NCBI GenBank assembly: GCA_947440875.1
Contig: CANETG010000155.1
Span: forward strand, 1-6,453
Direction of reading: 5' to 3'
DNA: 6,453 bases
DNA from: Bacteriovoracaceae bacterium
Lineage (GTDB): Bacteria; Bdellovibrionota; Bacteriovoracia; Bacteriovoracales; Bacteriovoracaceae
The notes below the pieces were generated by a model that had not been told where the DNA came from, searched no databases, and saw only the letters and a program-made list of their open reading frames with translations. Positions 6,125-6,453 of this stretch are shown here, one piece after another (within the stretch, counting starts at the first letter, position 1; each line of letters begins with the position of its first letter). The position numbers were made by a program, and so were the translations under genes.

Positions 6125-6453
6125 TTAGAAGAAAACTGAGAATTGAAGAAAGCGGATCGACACTGTATTTACACCAGAGCCATTTTCCGTAAGTTCAGTA
6201 CGTGTAAAGCTGACTTCGGGAGAATACGTCACATTCGGAAGATTGATTTTTGAAAGGGCAAACCGTTTACCGATAGCTCCTCTTCCTTTCCATTAGTCAA
6301 ACGAACCATTGCCGCTTCCGTAGAATTTGCTCCATGACATTCCTCCGTAGAGGGAAATAAAAAATGCATTCGTGAGATCATCATCAAAGTTGTAAATTCC
6401 ACCGATATTTAGTCCATAGAGTTCATTGTCGATGTTACCTGATTCGAAAAGAG
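6125..6453 (-). pseudogene. beta-barrel paralog, C-terminal half, interrupted by in-frame TAA (extends beyond window)
   Basis: The - strand frame ending with TAA at 6125-6127 encodes a protein segment clearly related to the complete barrel gene next door. Before the break it reads NELYGLNIGGIYNFDDD, then ISLYGGMSWSKFYGSGN. After it come WKGRGAIGKRFALS, VTYSPEVSF and the C-terminal IRFLQFSVFF. The neighbour has the matching segments EDYGFQVGAFYNFND, LEWNNFYGTGT, WKTTFALGKRFGLA, LVYSPEIAL and LRFLQFSLFF. A TAA at 6293-6295 interrupts the frame just before the conserved WK; the neighbour has GTA (Val) there and the alignment needs no gap around it. Fifty-five sense codons with good similarity follow, so the interruption is probably a recent nonsense substitution. 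A product ending at 6293 would lose about three strands and the terminal Phe needed for membrane assembly. Alternatives are a sequencing error or stop-codon readthrough. The 5' end and signal peptide lie outside the window. Confidence 0.75.

Noticed and set aside
1..6453. Mobile element, CRISPR, toxin-antitoxin or defence island
   Set aside because: No transposase, integrase, repeat-spacer pattern or small two-gene toxin module is visible. Gene content is housekeeping plus envelope proteins.

Overview
The window is a compact stretch of a bacterial chromosome. It holds four complete housekeeping genes, one partial one, and two related outer-membrane-type genes of which one looks broken. Protein character (a CarD/CdnL-type RNA polymerase-binding protein, GluRS and CysRS of delta-proteobacterial flavour, small secreted beta-barrel paralogs) suggests a Bdellovibrionota/Oligoflexia-like or related Gram-negative bacterium. 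That placement comes from reading the proteins, not from a database search. I found no tRNA, rRNA, CRISPR array, insertion sequence or integrase.

Layout. On the + strand, bases 1-1581 carry the 3' part of pyrE (orotate phosphoribosyltransferase), which overlaps the start of lysA (diaminopimelate decarboxylase) through an ATGA junction. A 72-base convergent gap with no obvious terminator follows. On the - strand, bases 5058 down to 1654 form an apparent operon read carD-like, gltX, cysS. It has a 44-base gap between carD and gltX and an 8-base gltX/cysS overlap. Upstream of carD, also on the - strand, lie a complete small beta-barrel gene (5214-5873) and the 3' part of a second paralog (6125 to beyond the right edge). 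Each has a GC-rich hairpin just after its stop codon.

How the genes fit together. pyrE and lysA are biosynthetic genes (UMP and lysine). The carD-gltX-cysS cluster links a global RNA polymerase regulator to two aminoacyl-tRNA synthetases, so it ties transcription initiation to translation capacity. The two barrel genes are probably independent envelope genes that happen to lie upstream.

Most notable observations. (1) The rightmost barrel paralog has an in-frame TAA at 6293-6295, in a gap-free alignment with its neighbour, and recognisable barrel sequence continues for 55 codons after it. It is therefore a candidate fresh pseudogene, a readthrough case or a sequence error. (2) A perfect 10-bp inverted repeat at 4547-4568 encloses most of the gltX Shine-Dalgarno sequence and could control its translation. 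I see no convincing new multi-gene system.
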